A DNA stretch of 64,000 nucleotides. Origin: Gelidibacter japonicus. Lineage in GTDB: Bacteria > Bacteroidota > Bacteroidia > Flavobacteriales > Flavobacteriaceae. Positions 61,198 through 64,000 of this stretch are shown piece after piece. The translations under genes and the position numbers were made by a program. The stretch spans positions 62,001 through 126,000 of the forward strand of contig NZ_BJKB01000007.1 of the NCBI RefSeq assembly GCF_010725055.1, read 5' to 3'. The notes below the pieces were generated by a model. That model saw only the letters and a program-made list of their open reading frames with translations, searched no databases and was not told the DNA's origin. How positions within the stretch are numbered: position 1 is the stretch's first letter; each line of letters opens with the position of its first letter.

Positions 61198-64000
61198 TCA
61201 CGCCACTATAGGCTGCAAAACAGCTAAAGCCTGTTTAACCGTTTTAATATGTTCAAAGGTAAGCAATAAACGCAGCCCTGTCCGGGTTTGTTTTTCTTTC
61301 ATTTTTCCAGCGGATGGATGCATTTGGATATACTGTATCACTTTATTAAATCCTGCACTTTGATAAAATGCGCTTTGCTGATCGCTTATAAAATATCCTA
61401 TCAATTTCCCTTGCTTCATCACAACTTTCTCCAGACCTATCTTTGTAGCCACCCATTTGATACGGACACTATTTAATAAATCGACTACCTGTTTCGGCAT
61501 TTCACCAAAACGATCGATGATATCGGTTTCAAACTTTTGAAGTTCCTCCTCCGTTTTGATCTCATTCAATTTGGTATATAAATTCAAACGCTCCGCAATA
61601 TTATTCACATAATCATCTGGAAACAACAATTCAAAATCTGTATCGATGGTGATATCCTTGACATAATCCCGTTCTATATGCTCGTCTTGGTACAGATCTT
61701 TGAATTCATTTTCCTTTAATTCTTCTATAGCCTCATTCAATATTTTCTGGTAGGTGTCAAAACCAATGTCGTTGATAAATCCGCTTTGTTCACCTCCCAA
61801 CAAATCACCTGCCCCTCTAATTTCCAAATCCTTCATGGCGATATTAAATCCGCTTCCCAACTCAGTGAACTGCTCCAAGGCTGTTATTCGTTTTCGAGCG
61901 TCATCGGTCATGGCTGAATATTCTGGGGTGATAAAATAACAGAACGCCTTTTTGTTGCTTCGTCCCACACGACCTCGCATTTGGTGCAAATCGCTCAAAC
62001 CAAAATTATTGGCATTATTAATGAATATCGTATTGGCATTTGCCACGTCCAAGCCACTTTCTACAATGGTGGTACTGACCAAAACATCAAATTCGCCATT
62101 CATAAAAGCAAGCATTAACTGCTCTAATTTTTTACCTTCCAATTGGCCATGCCCGATCCCAATTTTAGCATCAGGCACCAAGCGTTGGATCATACCCGCA
62201 ACTTCCTTGATGTTTTCTATACGGTTATGGATAAAAAACACCTGTCCACCACGTTGAATTTCATAGGTCACGGCATCACGGATCACTTCCTCGTTAAATC
62301 GAATGACATGACTCTCTATAGGATATCGGTTGGGGGGAGGCGTTGTTATGACCGATAAATCACGCGCTGCCATTAAACTAAACTGTAAGGTTCTTGGGAT
62401 TGGTGTTGCTGTTAAGGTCAACACGTCTACATTATCCTTGAGTGTTTTTAATTTCTCCTTGACCGCCACCCCAAATTTCTGTTCCTCATCAACGATCAAT
62501 AGCCCCAAATCCTTGAATTTTACATTTTTGTTGACCAATTGATGGGTTCCAATAATAATATCCAAGTTACCGCTTTCAAGACGCTCAAGCGTATCCCGTT
62601 TTTCTTTTGCAGTTCTAAATCTGTTTAAATAATCGACAGTCACCGGAAAATCTTTCAATCGCTCTGTAAATGTTCTGGAATGCTGGTAGGCCAAAACAGT
62701 GGTTGGCACCAAAACAGCCACTTGTTTACCATTATCCACCGCTTTAAATGCAGCTCTAACAGCCACTTCGGTTTTACCAAAGCCCACATCTCCACAGATC
62801 AAACGATCCATAGGACGTTCGCTTTCCATATCATTTTTTATATCAGCAGTTGCAGTACTCTGATCTGGTGTATCCTCATAAATAAAAGAGGCCTCCAACT
62901 CCAGTTGCATAGCACTATCTGGATTGTATTGAAAACCTTTTTCCAATTTTCGTTTGGCGTACAATTGAATCAAATTAAAGGCAATTTCCTTAACCCTTGT
63001 TTTTGTCTTTTGCTTTAAGTTTTTCCAGGCATTACTACCAAGTTTGTAGATTTTTGGAGGCTTGCCATCTTTACCATTAAACTTGGATATTTTATGGAGA
63101 GAGTGAATGCTCAAATAAAGTACATCACGTTCGCCATAAATCAGTTTGATGGCCTCTTGTTTTTTACCTTCAACATCAATTTTTTGAAGTCCGCCAAACC
63201 GTCCTATTCCGTGATCGATATGGGTGACATAATCGCCAATATCCAGATTGGTCAATTCCTTTAATGTGATGGCCTGTTTTTTGGCATAGCCATTTTTAAT
63301 ATGGAATTTGTGGTAACGCTCAAAGATTTGATGATCGGTATAACAAGTTATCCTGTTGTCATGATCAATAAATCCCTGATACAAAGACAAGACAATGGTT
63401 TGGTAGTGAACCCCATGTTCCAATGCCCTATGGCGCTCCGTACTGACATCTTCAAAAATGTCGTGAAAACGTTTGGCCTGTTGTTCACTTGCACAAGCGA
63501 TATAATTGGTGTAACCTTTATCATGATTACTGTTCAAATTCTCAATCAGTAAGTCAAATTGTTTATTGAAAGATGGTTGTGGCGTGGTATGAAACTCTAC
63601 TAGTTTCGTGCTCAGCACCGGCGAAGAGCCAAATTCAACCAAAGTGAAATCCAGCAATTGTCTTTTCAAAAATGAAGAACTGCAAAACAATTCTTCTGGT
63701 GAAGCCCGTCTTATTTCTTGGGAAAGGGTTTTAAAAGCCTCTTCCGCTTTCTCATAGAAATCGTCAATTCTTGAAAACAGTAGATCTAAGTTTTTAGTGA
63801 AGACGATTGTTTTTTCAGAAATATATTTCAGGAAACTCTCACGAGTCTCATTGGAAAGTTTATTTTCAACATTAGGAATAATATTGATTTTTTTTATTTT
63901 TACGGTAGATAATTGTGTTTCGACATCAAAAGTTCTGATGCTATCTACTTCATCTCCAAAAAACTCAATTCGATAGGGCTCATCGTTAGAGAATGAAAAC
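61198..64000 (-). CDS. mfd: Transcription-repair coupling factor, 3' part (Mfd)
   Basis: The frame is open to the window edge, so the 5' end is outside; ~934 codons are visible. Mfd removes stalled RNA polymerase and recruits UvrA. Visible in order: part of the UvrB-like N-terminal region (SNDEPYRIEFFGDEVDSIRTFDV, near the edge), the RNA polymerase-interaction domain (IGDYVTHIDHGIGRFGGLQK), helicase Walker A CGDVGFGKTEVAVRAAFKAVD, DEEQ box VDEEQKFGV, TATPIPRTL, the TRG-type motif and the C-terminal domain (FGEMPKQVVDLL). No frameshift. Confidence 0.96.
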   Translation of the reverse strand, partial: FSFSNDEPYRIEFFGDEVDSIRTFDVETQLSTVKIKKINIIPNVENKLSNETRESFLKYISEKTIVFTKNLDLLFSRIDDFYEKAEEAFKTLSQEIRRASPEELFCSSSFLKRQLLDFTLVEFGSSPVLSTKLVEFHTTPQPSFNKQFDLLIENLNSNHDKGYTNYIACASEQQAKRFHDIFEDVSTERHRALEHGVHYQTIVLSLYQGFIDHDNRITCYTDHQIFERYHKFHIKNGYAKKQAITLKELTNLDIGDYVTHIDHGIGRFGGLQKIDVEGKKQEAIKLIYGERDVLYLSIHSLHKISKFNGKDGKPPKIYKLGSNAWKNLKQKTKTRVKEIAFNLIQLYAKRKLEKGFQYNPDSAMQLELEASFIYEDTPDQSTATADIKNDMESERPMDRLICGDVGFGKTEVAVRAAFKAVDNGKQVAVLVPTTVLAYQHSRTFTERLKDFPVTVDYLNRFRTAKEKRDTLERLESGNLDIIIGTHQLVNKNVKFKDLGLLIVDEEQKFGVAVKEKLKTLKDNVDVLTLTATPIPRTLQFSLMAARDLSVITTPPPNRYPIESHVIRFNEEVIRDAVTYEIQRGGQVFFIHNRIENIKEVAGMIQRLVPDAKIGIGHGQLEGKKLEQLMLAFMNGEFDVLVSTTIVESGLDVANANTIFINNANNFGLSDLHQMRGRVGRSNKKAFCYFITPEYSAMTDDARKRITALEQFTELGSGFNIAMKDLEIRGAGDLLGGEQSGFINDIGFDTYQKILNEAIEELKENEFKDLYQDEHIERDYVKDITIDTDFELLFPDDYVNNIAERLNLYTKLNEIKTEEELQKFETDIIDRFGEMPKQVVDLLNSVRIKWVATKIGLEKVVMKQGKLIGYFISDQQSAFYQSAGFNKVIQYIQMHPSAGKMKEKQTRTGLRLLLTFEHIKTVKQALAVLQPIVA

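Overview
The window reads as chromosome from a member of the Flavobacteriaceae (Bacteroidota). Evidence seen in the sequence: AT-rich DNA with almost no Shine-Dalgarno sites; TAnnTTTG-type promoter boxes before several genes; TonB-dependent receptors with carboxypeptidase-like N-terminal domains; a GLPGLI-family protein; a secreted metallopeptidase with a type IX secretion C-terminal domain; lipoproteins with Cys-Ser-Asp-Asp-Asp starts; and a complete Bat (Bacteroides aerotolerance) operon. I see no rRNA, tRNA, CRISPR array, insertion sequence or prophage. The gene content looks like core chromosome with little recent transfer.

Layout. 0-5 kb: the 3' end of a ClC-type chloride channel gene, a small membrane protein, tadA, dxs, a 45-residue membrane peptide and dgt. 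5-9 kb: a TonB-dependent receptor and its partner beta-helix lipoprotein. 9.6-12.9 kb: the secreted metallopeptidase. 13-17 kb: ribF, an HTTM membrane protein and serS. 17-24 kb: an exported TPR protein, a DUF4286 protein, rsmA, mgtE, a D-2-hydroxyacid dehydrogenase and a DUF4870/Tic20-like protein. 24-27.5 kb: a GLPGLI protein coupled to a TonB receptor-like protein. 27.8-32.6 kb: a fused acyltransferase probably making aminoacyl lipids, aspartokinase, a GNAT acetyltransferase and fructose-1,6-bisphosphatase. 33-36.7 kb: an AlbA_2 protein, a four-helix-bundle protein, a short-chain dehydrogenase and a DUF4382 lipoprotein. 36.8-46.1 kb: the Bat operon (MoxR, DUF58, a two-TM protein, BatA to BatE). 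46.4-49.7 kb: carbonic anhydrase, CvpA, an unknown gene and pheS. 49.8-56.1 kb: a GbsR/MarR regulator with a complete RND efflux system behind a 20-bp palindromic operator. 56-64 kb: an unknown gene, gpsA, a lipoprotein, a LysM protein, a TlpA-type thioredoxin and the 3' part of mfd.

The coding content is mostly familiar. The least explained material lies between genes. (1) Four unrelated genes have the same leader: a 7-bp stem, a pyrimidine tetraloop, 6-8 nt, then the start codon. (2) Many spacers carry degenerate arrays with a strict 7-nt period but different unit sequences. They are concentrated in the Bat operon, where two start codons lie inside arrays. (3) Short palindromes are nested inside one another at 48.1 kb and 22.1 kb. 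(4) A CGACTATA motif sits 34-37 nt before the starts of three genes for exported proteins. These are the candidates for something undescribed. All rest on inspection by eye and need counting across whole genomes.
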